From Ashinkailepas kermadecensis (taxonomy: Eukaryota > Arthropoda > Thecostraca > Neolepadidae): a DNA stretch of 64,000 bases. Positions within the stretch are counted from its first letter, which is position 1, and the number at the start of each line of letters is the position of its first letter. Location: the NCBI GenBank assembly GCA_034440615.1, contig JAOTOM010004669.1, forward strand, positions 1-64,000, written 5' to 3'. Position numbers and translations under genes: made by a program. Below the pieces are notes generated by a model, which worked only from the letters and a program-made list of their open reading frames with translations, had not been told where the DNA came from and ran no database searches. This document shows, piece after piece, positions 34,893-46,210 of the stretch.

Positions 34893-35230
34893 CTCGTTCT
34901 ACCTTTCGCTACGTGAAGAAAATCACGCATTCAAACATCCTCGTGATCTCGGCGTCGCCGCTGGATGCGGTGTGGAAAAGCGCTACGGCCATTTGGCAGC
35001 ATTTGGCCGCCATCGGCAGGCGGACACGCTCGATCTGTGACGTTTATTTCGGAACTGCGCCGCCGGCGAGTCGCGGCCTCGATTGACGAGCAATTTATGG
35101 TGGAAATACAGTCGACAACGGCCAGGCGGTGACAGTTCTCTTATCGCGCGTCATAGCGCGCCCATCAACCAGTGCCACCCGCTCGGCGGCTTGTTTCGGC
35201 GCCGTTAGCTCGGCTGTGTCGCAGCACAGT
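34892..35230. other. Anonymous sequence
   Basis: No recognisable feature. GC content rises toward the following repeat. Confidence 0.35.
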
Positions 35231-35490
35231 CAACTCGGCCGCCGTGTTTCAGAGCGGACTACTCGGCTGCTGTGTTTCAGAGAGGCAAACTCGGCTGCTG
35301 TGTTTCAGAGAGGCAAACTCGGCTGCTGTGTTTCAGAGAGGCCAGCTCGGCTGCTGTGTTTCAGAACGGTCAACTTCACTGCTGTGTTTCAGAACGGTCA
35401 ACTTCACTGCTGTGTTTCAGAGTGGCCAACTCGGCTACTTTGCTTCAGCACCATAACCTCGGCCGCTGTGCCTCAGCGGAGGGTCAGGAT
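35231..35490. repeat. 28-bp minisatellite, ~9 copies
   Basis: Units are CTCGGCTGCTGTGTTTCAGA followed by GAGGCAAA, GCGGACTA or ACGGTCAA variants. Confidence 0.94.
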
Positions 35491-35957
35491 CACTGTGTGA
35501 CCAGCATGAGCTGAGGATACCGAACTAACTGCTGAGCTGGGCTGAGCTAAGCTGAGCTGAGCTGAGCTAAGTTGAGTACAGGAGGGGAGAGGGGGAGAGG
35601 CGCTCCGGACTGGCCCAGAAGCCCATACTGGCCAGACCCTCATGGCTGGACCAGACCCTTATGGCTGGCCCAGACCCTCATGGATGGTCAGAGGATCACC
35701 ACTAGCCAGCAGGCCCATTACGATACCAGAGGCTTTTAGCTGGTCTACATCCATGGGTGGCCTGTGAAAAGTTACCTCGGCCGGCCACTGAAGAGGCACG
35801 AACTTCCGCCGGCAGTTTAATAATTCACGGGGCAGCTGGCAGCTGGTCGTGGTCACCTCAGCTGGACAGACGGCTGACACGAGCCGGATTCCATATACAT
35901 AGGAGCAGATTCACCCTGATTTCGCTCTCACTCGTAATTACAAACCCTCGCTCGTAC
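35491..35957. other. Anonymous sequence with GCTGAGCT run
   Basis: A short GAGCT(A/G)AGCT run at 35530-35575 and a GCCCAGACCCTCATGGCTGG-like duplication at 35620-35690 are visible. I see no gene. Confidence 0.4.
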
Positions 35958-36125
35958 TTATGAGTACATTCAGGCGCGCACCCAGGATTTTTCCATGGGG
36001 GCCCGGACCGAAAAGGGCACTGGCCGGCTCCAAAGGGCACTTGACCGGCTCCAAAAGGGCACTTTGCGGCCCGGGGCACACTGGAAGGTTTGCTGACCGG
36101 GGGGGCGTGGATTTTCCATGGGACA
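35958..36125. repeat. Dispersed repeat with GGCACTTTGGCC-like units
   Basis: A start GCGCGCACCCAGGATTTTTC and repeated GGCTCCAAAGGGCACT units match sequence at 37000-37150 and, inverted at its end, at 37560-37815. The common ends suggest a degraded transposable element. Confidence 0.55.
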
Positions 36126-36185
36126 CGTTATATGTTATAGCACCGAACCCTTGTATTTACAATAATATTTCCAAAAACATGCAGC

Positions 36186-36255
36186 CTGCTCACAATTCCT
36201 CCGTCATGATTCCTCCGTCACAATCCCTCCGTCACAATTCCTCCGTCACAAATCG
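36186..36255. repeat. 15-bp tandem repeat
   Basis: ATTCCTCCGTCACAA-like units occur about four times. Confidence 0.85.
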
Positions 36256-37000
36256 CTGCATTTGTTGCAGGCAACCGGGGTGCCCGATTATGAATCATGG
36301 AACCTCAAAAGGGCCCACAGAGGCTTCACTTAAGGGACAGTTGCCCTGATTGCCCCTCCCCAGCACCAAGTCCTTCATATCAGTGCAACTAGGTAGGTAC
36401 CTCCCTACTTATTGTAGCCTGCAGTTAATCTGTCCTTGTACTGAAAGGTAACCAGAATAGAGGTAGGTGGGAAACTAGGCTCTGGAGCATTCACAGCCTT
36501 TAAAAGTGCTATCTCGAACCAAGGCTGTTTCATAATAGGTTCAGGTAGATAGCTACAGGTACGCAGGTAGGTACTTTTTCTAAGGGCCTGAGCTACTGCT
36601 ATCCAGACACCTGAGGAGGGTTATGCATGCGCAGACTGAAGAAGATACATGAGCTTGAGACATAACAGCCCAGTGATTTATAGTTTCAGGGTGGTGTAGG
36701 TACCTATAAACATAAAGTGCAAATGTATGCCATCGTGCTTAACATCGTGCTTGTGCCCGCCTCAGCCTTGAATGGAGCTTCAGGCCGCTACAATTTTGGC
36801 GCGTAAATTGACTGGATACAATTTTTAATAAGAAACCCATGTTCGGCCAGATGTACCCAGGGCAAACGCGCAAGAAAGTCCAGCTGTTCACTGATGGAAC
36901 ACTGAAAAGTGAGATTTCAGCAAGGATTTTTTCGGAAGCTGATACATTTTTTACGCCGACCCTAGGGGTAGGCGGGGTAGGTATGTATCGTTCGATCGTT
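36256..37000. other. Anonymous sequence
   Basis: AGGTAGGTAC motifs recur loosely at 36390-36570. No gene is visible. Confidence 0.4.
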
Positions 37001-37815
37001 TAGGCCAAGGCCGATGGGCACTTTGCGCCCAAACCCAAAATGGCACTTTCTGCCGAGGGACACTTCTCGATCTCGACCTAGGGAGACGAAGCCGGGCCCC
37101 CTGGGCACCACACACCGGTGCGCCTATAGACACAGGCCACAGGACAGGGCACAGAGTAGGGCACAGAGCAGGGCACAGGGCAGGGCACAGGGCAGGGCAC
37201 AGGGCAGGGCACAGGGCAGGACTCAGGGCAGGGCACAGGACAGGGCAGGGCACAGGGCACGGCACAGGGCAGGGCACAGGACAGGGCACAGGGCAGGGCA
37301 CAGGGCAGGGCACAGGGCAGGGCACAGGGCAGGGCACAGGGCAGGGCACAAGGCAGGGCACAGAGCAGGGCACAGGGCAGGGCAGGGCAGGGCACAGGGC
37401 AGGGCAGGGCACAGGGCAGGGCACAGGGAAGGGCACAGGGCAGGGCATAGGGCAGGGCATAGGGCAGGATACAGGGCAGGGCAGAGTTCACGGTACAGCA
37501 CAAGGCACAGGGCAGGATACAGGGCAGGGCACAGGGCACTTTTAGATCAAAAGGGCACCTAATTGGGACAGGCATAGGACAGGAAAGGGCACAGGGGAAT
37601 GTCATTTTTAGGCCAAAAGGGCAGTTTTGGGCCCAAATGGCACCTTTGGCACAGGCGGGGCACATAGGCAGGTGATTTTTGGGCTAAATTTGGGACATTG
37701 CGGCCAAGAGGGCACTTTTCGGTCAAAGGGCACTTTTGGCCAAAAGGGCACTTTGGTCTCATGGGGGCCCGGGGCCCGGGTCCCCGGGCCCCCCTCCGGT
37801 GCGCCTATGAGTACA
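37001..37815. repeat. 12-bp GGGCAGGGCACA array inside a dispersed repeat
   Basis: The central array (37140-37540) is GGGCACAGGGCA units, about 33 copies. It is flanked by AAAGGGCACTTTTGG-type sequence (37010-37060 and 37550-37760) of the kind also seen at 35958-36125. The Cys/Pro/Ala frames are artefacts. The array probably grew from the GGGCAC phrase of the host repeat. Confidence 0.88.
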
Positions 37816-38254
37816 TTGTACTACTACTACTACTTATGTGTCATGGTACAAACGTTCACCAGAACTGCCCGGCACCACCGTCACGCCGATCAATCTGTGC
37901 TGACGCATGACTATGCTGTTCCGCGTTCTAATTTCTTCACTGTGAGTCAGATGTGCTCTTTTAATTTCTTCTTTCTACCAATTGTTTTTATATTCCCCAT
38001 GAAGAACTCTTGACCTTTCTTCAAGGAAAGAGGTTTGTGACAGCATTCCTGCTCGCGAACAACTTTCAACGGACATTATATTGTCTACATCATTTCCAAT
38101 TCTGATTTACTCGCTCAGAGCAAGATATGCTCTTTTCACGTTCAGATTTACCGACTACCATCACAATATTTCTCCTGAAGTTCTCTCAACCTTTCTTCAA
38201 AGAAATGGGCTTACAATAGCTTGCACTACAATACAGCTTACAATGCACATAATT
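37816..38254. other. Anonymous sequence
   Basis: A TACTACTAC triplet run is followed by two loosely similar halves (TTGACCTTTCTTCAAGGAAA near 38010 and CTCAACCTTTCTTCAAAGAA near 38187). No gene is visible. Confidence 0.4.
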
Positions 38255-39680
38255 CCTAGCCGGCACCCGCCGTCCGTCCCATACCCAGCCGGCACCCGCC
38301 GTCCGTCCCGTACCCAGCCGGCACCCGCCGTCCGTCCCGTACCCAGCCGGCACCCGCCGTCCGTCCCGTACCCAGCCGGCACCCGCCGTCCGTCCCGTAC
38401 CCAGCCGGCGCCCGCCGTCCGTCCCGCACCCAGCCGGCACCCGCCGTCCGTCCCGTACCCAGCCGGCACCCGCCGTCCGTCCCGTACCCAGCCGGCACCC
38501 GCCGTCCGTCCCGTACCCAGCCGGCACCCGCCGTCCGTCCCATACCCAGCCGGCGTCTGCCGTCCGTCCCGTACCCAGCCGGCGCCCGCCGTCCGTCCAG
38601 TACCCAGCCGGCACCCGCCGTCCGTCCAGTATCCAGCCGGCACCCGCCGTCCGTCCCGTACCCAGCCGGCACCCGCCGTCCGTCCAGTATCCAGCCGGCA
38701 CCCGCCGTCCGTCCCGCGCCCAGCCGGCACCCGCCGTCTGTCCCGTACCCAGCCGGCGTCTGCCGTCCGTCCCGCGCCCAGCCGGCGTCTGCCGTCCGTC
38801 CCATACCCAGCCGGCACCCGCCGTCCGTCCCGTACCCAGCCGGCACCCGCCGTCCGTCCCGTACCCAGCCGGCACCCGCCGTCCGTCCCGTACCCAGCCG
38901 GCACCCGCCGTCCGTCCCGTACCCAGCCGGCACCCGCCGTCCGTCCCGTACCCAGCCGGCGTCTGCCGTCCGTCCCGTACCCAGCCGGCACCCGCCGTCC
39001 GTCCCGTACCCAGCCGGCACCCGCCGTCCGTCCCGTACCCAGCCGGCGCCCGCCGTCCGTCCCGTACCCAGCCGGCGTCTGCCGTCCGTCCCGTACCCAG
39101 CCGGCGCCCGCCGTCCGTCCCGTACCCAGCCGGCGTCTGCCGTCCGTCCCGTACCCAGCCGGCGTCTGCTGTCCGTCCCGTACCCAGCCGGCACCCGCCG
39201 TCCGTCCCGTACCCAGCCGGCGTCTGCCGTCCGTCCCATACCCAGCCGGCACCCGCCGTCCGTCCCGTACCCAGCCGGCGTCTGCCGTCCGTCCCATACC
39301 CAGCGGCACCCGCCGTCCGTCCCGTACCCAGCCGGCGTCTGCCGTCCGTCCCATACCCAGCCGGCGTCTGCCGTCCGTCCCGTACCCAGCCGGCGCCCGC
39401 CGTCCGTCCCGTACCCAGCCGGCACCCGCCGTCCGTCCCGTACCCAGCCGGCACCCGCCGTCCGTCCCGTACCCAGCCGGCACCCGCCGTCCGTCCCGTA
39501 CCCAGCCGGCACCCGCCGTCCGTCCCGTACCCAGCCGGCACCCGCCGTCCGTCCCGTACCCAGCCGGCACCCGCCGTCCGTCCCGTACCCAGCCGGCGCC
39601 CGCCGTCCGTCCCGTACCCAGCCGGCACCCGCCGTCCGTCCCGTACCCAGCCGGCGCCCGCCGTCCGTCCTGTACCCAGC
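38255..39680. repeat. 29-bp minisatellite, ~49 copies
   Basis: The unit is CCCAGCCGGCACCCGCCGTC then CGTCCCGTA. Variants are GGCACC, GGCGCC and GGCGTC. A single-base deletion unit lies near 39303. With a 29-bp period and no stop in any phase, one plus frame and three minus frames stay open for up to 551 codons. These are artefacts, since variation is spread over all codon positions. Confidence 0.97.
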
Positions 39681-39907
39681 TACCGCCGGTTGACCCTCAT
39701 GACCTCGTGCCACCACGTAACCTGTGCACCTTGTAACCCACGGTGCTTGGCGCCGGCCAGTAGATTACGTTTGAAGTACGTACACTGCGCTCAGGCAGAT
39801 GAGTTCCGTGTCAGCAAAACAGTGCACTCCATTTCGGCTGGACCAGATTAGTTTTCAATGCACATATGCGAACTTGTTGACGTTATTTCCACAAATTAGT
39901 TTCTCTG
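39681..39907. other. Anonymous sequence
   Basis: No recognisable feature. Confidence 0.35.
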
Positions 39908-40180
39908 CAGAACATGGAGCATGTGTCTCAGACTTGAGACTTTGAGCACGTGTCTCAAATCTGAGACATGGAGCACGTGTCTCAAACCTGAGACATACAG
40001 CGTCTCAAAGCCGTCTCAAAGCCGTCTCAAACCTGAGACGGCGGCGCATGGAGCACGTGTCTCAAACCTGAGACATACAGCACGTAACTCAAACCTGAGA
40101 TGTGAAGCACGTGACTCAAACCTAAGATGTGAAGCACGTGTCTCAAATCTGAGACATGGGGAACGTGTCTCAAACCTGAA
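39908..40180. repeat. ~28-bp repeat with E-box and hairpin in each unit
   Basis: About nine units of GAGCACGTGTCTCAAACCTG then AGACATAC occur. Each has the palindrome CACGTG and the inverted pair GTCTCA/TGAGAC separated by four bases. Confidence 0.88.
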
Positions 40181-41418
40181 TGCACCGTGCAGAACTGTCG
40201 ACATGGGCTTTGCTTGCCGTTGAAGGTTCCACACCTCTGCGAGAGCTGGCCGCAATTAGATGCATGTCTTTATCGGCTACCAAGAGAGCGCAGTTACGGT
40301 GGTCCAAAGGTCACGGATTTGTGCCCGATCATGTGCCTTCGGCAGGAGAACACCCAGCCTGTTGTCCTCTCGCCGTCACTCTGCCCGTGCCCCTAGTGAT
40401 ACCTTCTACTGTTAACACACACATACTGATGAATAAATTCAGAACATCACTATGGTCTACGGAGGAAAATTGATAAGTTTGTTTCAGTCGCTTCGTTTGG
40501 TAACTGCAGGTGTTTCACTTGAGGTGGTTATATAAAGACAGCGCCCACGGGCACCGCGTTATTCTCACCGACTGCCGAGCATGTAGCATAATGTGGGAAT
40601 ACCAGAACAAGAGGTCCTGCTGGGAGATAGGTGATAATGACGGAAGTTTCACCAATGGGCCGCACAACGACCGCGCATGCCATCTCGGCTCGCCGCGGGA
40701 CGGGTGCTGCATTCAGAGGCGCCATATCCGGCCGCAATCGGTCCCCAGGAGCCCCTAATGGCGAGCCATCAACACAGATGCACACCAGCAACTGCACATG
40801 TTCGGCCCGGCAGGACCGCAGGATGGGCGTCAAGCAGTCCGCGCCGGCAGCTCCAAAGTGACATGACATGATCACTCTGCCACGTGTCGGTTTCGCCCCC
40901 GGACGGTGGATGAGTGGGCCACCCTTTGACCCCCCCCTCCCACTCCACCTCTCCTCCACTTCTCGCAAGTTCCGACAGTGGCGGTGTTCTCACATCACCG
41001 CCAGCTAGGCCGCTCATCCATGATGGCACACAGCTGGTCATGGAGTCAGCTAACTTTGTGTGATGGTGGCTTTGACTCGGGCATCCACCATCGGCCATCA
41101 ACCCATGACAGTAGTAATTTTAAGTAATTTTAAAATATATATTTTTTAAGTAAGTATTTTACATCAGTAACGTAAAATGTGTGACATATATCGTTTTGTG
41201 TCAATGGCGTTGGCTAGAGGCACTGATGAAAATAACGCGCAAATATCTAACTGGCTTTGAAAGCTCATCAACCTGTACAAATTGGCCTGACACGCCAAGC
41301 AGGACCTTTGCCTGGAGCCGTCTCTCATTAACTCCCCCCACCCTTTGTTCCTCCCCCCTCCTCTCGGTGCGCCACTGCTTCCGATACATTTATTTGTGTT
41401 TGGCATTATGCCAATGCA
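40181..41418. other. Anonymous sequence
   Basis: Overlapping frames on both strands at 40510-41100 have no family resemblance. No other feature is supported. Confidence 0.35.
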
Positions 41419-41770
41419 ATGCATAATGCAAATGTAGTACCAATTTCCAAAAAGGGAAGTATGAAGTGTGTAGGGAACTACAGGCCAGTCAGTTTGACCT
41501 CAATAGTTTGCAAGGTACAAGAAAATCTGGTTAAACAGAACGTTCAAATTCATCTTGATAAGCACAACCTTTTAAGGGATACTCAACATGGATTTCGATC
41601 TCGAAGGTCTTGTTTAACTAACCTTTTGGAGTTCATGGAGTATGTTACTAAAGAAGTAGACAATCAAAGCAGGATGGATGTTGTGTACTTGGACTTTAGC
41701 AAAGCTTTTGATACAGTTCCACATGGGAGGCTAATTCATCAACTACAGCAACATGGGATTTTTGGAAGAG
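41419..41770 (+). pseudogene. CR1-like non-LTR reverse transcriptase fragment
   Basis: The frame contains PISKKGSMKCVGNYRPVSLT, then HGFRSRRSCLTNLLEFMEYV, then VVYLDFSKAFDTVPHGRLI. This is the order of RT domains 2-5 in CR1/L2-type LINEs, and the catalytic Asp of the DFSKAFD motif is present. The YADD motif and everything after it are missing: sequence passes almost directly into the element's 3' tail at about 41770. It is therefore an internally deleted, 5'-truncated copy, not able to code for an active enzyme. Confidence 0.85.
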
Positions 41771-41905
41771 TTTGGAAGAGTTTCAGGATGTGGGATGGTT
41801 GGGGTGGGTCTTTTTACCAGGCTTATGGTATCTTCCATTTACAGACTTAACTGGATGGGCCTTTGGGTCTCTTATTAAGTCTAAACGCTTTATAACTTCA
41901 TATAG
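41771..41905 (+). mobile_element. 3' tail of the CR1-like LINE
   Basis: CAGGCTTATGGTATCTTCCA, GGATGGGCC and CTCTTATTAAGTCTAAACGC match the tails at 12256-12350 and 42112-42199. It directly follows the truncated RT. Confidence 0.75.
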
Positions 41906-42111
41906 GGTGTACCTAGCAATGGATTCAGCACCTTCCATCGGGATGTGATACTGATGAGATTGTCTATGGTAGCACAATGAGTAAGATGAGAGGAATTTGT
42001 AATTGTTGAGTGTGTTATGCAATAGCAAGTGAATGGTGCTAGATAGGCTGGGATATATAGCTCCCTAGGAACTTGAGATAAGAGATTGATTGGGGTGAGA
42101 GTATGTACATT

Positions 42112-42199
42112 TATAGTACCTCTTCTAGATAGGCTTAGCCCAGATGGGCCCCAGTGGCTCTTATTAAGCCTTAACACTTTATGATTTTATGACTTTATT
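42112..42199 (+). mobile_element. Second CR1-like LINE 3' tail
   Basis: GGCTTAGCCCAGATGGGCCC and GGCTCTTATTAAGCCTTAAC are followed by TTTATGATTTTATGACTTTA, a short repeat end typical of this LINE class. It is a separate 5'-truncated insertion. Confidence 0.75.
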
Positions 42200-44202
42200 A
42201 TGTATGCAATTGGAAGCATTAGCATCCAGAAATCGTGTAGCATTCCATTGCTTCGTCATGCTGTCCACAAATACAATTCAGAACGAAGGTGGCCAGAATG
42301 CTCAGGCAGCAAAATAGTGAGTGAAGAACCGTTTTCTCCTGCATGTTTTTTGTTTGTAAATTATTGCCTCTGGATGTTCTGGCACCTTGACATTCTTCCC
42401 CTTTCAGGTACTCTGTGTGCTGAACAGTCAGGGCGCTGGACGTTTTTTTCTGCAGCCTGTTCGACCCCTGCCCGACCCAAGCACTAAGCAATGATGTCGT
42501 AGGCCAGCTCCAGCCCACGTGCCGGCGTCCGTTTGCGCGGTAACGACGCCATCTCAGCGCCGGTCCACGTCGTCACCGGCGCCGGCGCCGCCATCACACC
42601 ACCAGTTCCCGACGTCGACTCAACCTGGCACGCCGACGCGATAGGCGGCCGCAGCGCACCCCAACGGGCCGTAGCGGGCCGTGGTGGGCCGTGGTCGCCG
42701 CTTCCGCCGCCGGCTGATGGATTGGACCAGCTCCGATGTGTTTTGGTTTTGTGCCGCGTCGCCGCGGCGCGGACGCGCCTCAGCTGTTGACGCCCGTCGA
42801 CCGGGCTGACGTGCAGGACACACGGCGGCGGCGGCGCCGCTTTTTACGCCGATGAAGGAGTCAGCCGGCAAGCGATCGGTGCCAGGGAGGAAGAAAAAAC
42901 GCGCCGAAAAACTTGTACGAAAATATGCGGCGGCCGCGCGGGCGGCTGGCTGTGGCGGCGGGGCGGTGACTGAGCTCGGATGTCGGCCGACAGCTGTGGT
43001 TCGCACAGTAACGAGCCGAGGTATCGGGTGACCAGCGGCCGGCTGTTCGACAGGTGGCCAGTGAATGGCGCACACGTGGATCGTTCCGGGCTGAAAACGT
43101 TCTGGCTACTGGCAGGAGACACACGAGGGCAAGGTCACTAGGATAAATATTGCAAAGATTTCCAGGTATGTACCGTGAGTTTCATGCTGAAGAATGATAA
43201 TTTTACCTCCCCACTTCCCACGGGCTCCAACACGGAGATGGCTAGGGGAATGGCGAGAGATAGATCAGAACCTATTTTGACATCTGCATTTGAAATGCAT
43301 GACGCCTGCAGGGCAGATTTTGCACGCACGCACCGCTGATGCCATAATGTACGCACCATGAGGCAGACATTCAGTGACAAATAGTGGTTTGGGGATTCGC
43401 GCAGAGGTGGGGCTGACGTTATCGCCTCTTTCACTGGCAAAATCTGCAAATATTTTGAGTGATTCTCGATAAGTTAGGACAAGATTGAAAACTTTCAGCA
43501 AGATAAGAATGCTATTTAGGCTTCGCCTTACATACACATTTGTCTGCTTCTCTGATGATTAGGAAATTGCTGGTGTCCAGCTAAGATTCATCCAGCACGT
43601 TTTGTGTACCTGCATCCTTTAATCAAAGTGGTCAAATTTCAGTTTCTTTCCTTCCACGATGATCATGACGCAGCCAGTAGGTGGTTATAATGGACACTTG
43701 ACCACCAATTACCAAGGAAAATCTTGGGTTTTTGCCATATTAAGCTCTGACTCGACCGGAACACGCATCCAACTACCAGCTACCTGATACAATGCTTCAT
43801 TATAACAAGAAATAGAAGAAGTTTGCGCAAAAAAGTAATGTCTCGACTTCAAAGAAATACGCAGGTAGAGTTGTCAGGGGAAATGTACAGATGTGCATTC
43901 CCATAGTGCACAATTATTGGCCCCCTCGTTTTTATACGCTGAAGATATTCTTATGTGTAGAAGGGTGTTCAATACAGTTTTCAGAATAAACCAGGTGCCC
44001 TTGACTAAGGAAACAAATGTTCTCATGGTGCAGTTTGTCACGCGTACGTGGTCGACTCGATCCACCTACTTATGTATCCAACTTATGAATGGATAGGTCA
44101 GATACATTAGACAGACAAATATTTATTGATTTGAGATATCAAATTCATCCTGAAGATACCATCTGAACTGAGCGGCAGAACAACATGAGCCTGAAACTGA
44201 AT
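42200..44202. other. Anonymous sequence with CpG-rich patch (42500-43130)
   Basis: The patch has a 59-codon plus-strand frame (42852-43031) starting MKESAGKRSV with a basic KKKRAEKLVRKY stretch. It has no recognised family and a weak start context. It could be a first exon or chance. The rest is anonymous. Confidence 0.3.
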
Positions 44203-44850
44203 CAGTGGCGCAACCAAAGGGGACATAAGGGGCTATAACTTCCCTCCCGTCATGCCAGAGGGGCCCTTTTCGGCGCGCGAAAACTGTCTTTGCCCGCTGG
44301 TGACAACAGCAGCATCACCCATCCCCCATCACCACCGCAACCACCCCTGAGAGGTTGTGAACCCCAAGAATCGCGCCGGGGTTGGAAAACAAATCGTATT
44401 ACAATCAATCAATCCGAGCCCGGAATATCGCTGCGAAGCACGACAATCATTTGTCGTCCTTCGGAGGGATGTTCCAGACCCGGATTAACTGATTGTAATG
44501 CAATTTTCCCATAGGCCCACAAAAATCGCGTAGGACCTCGGAAAAAACATGCTGCCCCCCCCAAAAAAAAAATACACTGGGTCCAAAAATTCGCATCAAG
44601 GCCCAAGAATATTGCGCCCGGGGCCGAAACGAAGCGAGCCAGAGAATGAAAAATGGGCCTCTTCGAAAAAATAGCGTTTCAAATCCCGGGACTTCTTTAA
44701 ATTGGGCAGGTCGGCCTCCTACAAATCTGATTGGCACCCCCGCCGTCTGACGCCAATCCTAGATAGGCTACTAGGAGCATCAAATAGGTCTCTCTAGTGG
44801 ACTGGGGCTTCTATGAACATACAGAGTCTCTTAGGCTTACTTGGTGCCCC
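44203..44850. other. Degenerate sequence with hAT-like end motif
   Basis: CAGTGGCGCAACCA (44203-44216) resembles the CAGNGGCGNNNCCA termini of some DNA transposons. Beyond it are GGGGCCCTTTTCGGCGCGCG and decayed GGCCC/AAAAATCGCG phrases like those at 60-61 kb. Confidence 0.35.
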
Positions 44851-45260
44851 CGAAACATGGGGACTCCTAAAACGTGTTGGGAGTCGCTTAAAAGCGCGCC
44901 CCAAAACGTGCTGCAGCACTCAAAAGCGTGAACTTTGAGACCTCCAACCAACTCTAGGTGCCCTAGCGCTCTTCATGAGCCTTCAACACGCATTAGAAGC
45001 CTTATAAAACTCTTTAGGACCTCCATTATGCTTCAGGAGCTACCAATGTGCTTTTGGGATCCAAGCATGCCTCAGATGTCTCCAGCACACTTTAGGGGCC
45101 TCAGACACGCTTTAGGGCCCCAACACACTTTTGCTGGGCTCCAACACGCCTTAGCTGGGTTCCAACACGCCATTAGGGACCCCAACATGCTGTAGAGGCC
45201 TCAAAGCACCTTTTAGGGCCTCTATCACGCTGTGGGCCCTACCACGCTTCACGGGCAATC
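44851..45260. repeat. Decayed ~20-25-bp minisatellite
   Basis: Phrases such as TTTAGGGGCCTCAGACACGC and TTAGGGCCCCAACACACTT recur about fifteen times with heavy divergence. Confidence 0.7.
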
Positions 45261-45317
45261 ACGCCCACGCCCCTCCCCAACACACCCTATGACGGGCACT
45301 CGGTACATCCAGGAGTC

Positions 45318-45888
45318 GTGGTTCGTGAAACTGATCGCGACGCCAGAGTAGTATCACGTCGTCTTACGAATCATCGCCCTGGTTCTGTCGTTAGCCAGTC
45401 CCGACTCCTTCGCAACTTCTGCGCGGATTTGTGGCCGGTGTGCCGAGCCACAACACGCGTCTCCTTCCACTCCACTCGATCACCACGCGACGTCCCGTTC
45501 CCAGCCCGCGCGGCACCCATCGCCGATGACGACACGATAATGGTGTGTCGCTGCGCCGGCTGGGAAGCGCCGCCACCCGGTCCTCACCGCAGCCGGCGCG
45601 CCGGTAATTGTCACCGAGCTGCGGCGGCCGTAATGGTGCCTAATGCCGGCCGGCCGGGCGGGGTCGGCCGCCTTTGTCCACCGCGCGAGACGGGTCGCGA
45701 GACGGGTCGCGCGCTCGGGCCGCCCGCGCGATCTCGGTCGGCCGGTGATTGGCGGGGCGGCGGCGGCAGGCGACAGTGCGGACGCGACGTTCCGGCAGGG
45801 GGACATGTCGTCGGTTGTTGTCATTTGTCGCGGCCCCGGGCCAGCCGATCACCAGCTGACGCGACGACCGCATCCGGCCGCACATCTG
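45318..45888. promoter_or_regulatory. CpG-rich stretch with CCAAT plus GC box
   Basis: Strong CpG content with GATTGGCGGGGCGG at 45747-45760, an inverted CCAAT box fused to an Sp1-type GC box. Long frames on both strands are due to composition. It is promoter-like, but no exon can be assigned. Confidence 0.25.
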
Positions 45889-46210
45889 GCCGGAGCTGCA
45901 CGCCCCTACATGCTCTGATGGAGGCCACACGCCCCTACATGCTCTGATGGACGTCACACACGCTCTTGTGAAAGGCACACAGGGCACACGCCTCTGCACG
46001 TTGCTGGAAGGCGCACGCCTCTACGGCTTCTGGTGGAGGGCACACACCTCCTTTGCATGCCCCGGGCAGGGCACACGACTTTTCATATTCTGGAAGAAGG
46101 CTCATGCCTCTGCAGTTGTTGGAAAGCACGCGTATTCACGTGATCTGGTACAGGGCCCACGTCTCTCCATATTCTGGTTGAAGGCACACGCCTTCACATC
46201 TTTGCAATTA
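45889..46210. repeat. Decayed ~35-bp minisatellite
   Basis: GGCACACGCCTCTGCA followed by a TTCTGGTGGAGG-like phrase recurs about nine times. The first two units (ACACGCCCCTACATGCTCTG) are close copies. Confidence 0.7.

Noticed and set aside
38255..39680. CRISPR array
   Set aside because: Repeats are contiguous with no unique spacers, and the window is clearly eukaryotic; the same holds for all other tandem arrays here.
38081..39736. 551-codon plus-strand frame and 457-486-codon minus-strand frames
   Set aside because: All come from one 29-bp tandem repeat lacking stops in several phases; four overlapping long frames cannot all be genes and none shows codon-position bias.
42852..43031. 59-codon frame with basic stretch as a small gene
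   Set aside because: No family, weak start context and CpG-rich composition; kept only as a note in the region entry.
45318..45947. 209-codon GC-rich coding region
   Set aside because: Comparable frames are open on the opposite strand; low-stop composition of CpG-rich DNA explains it.
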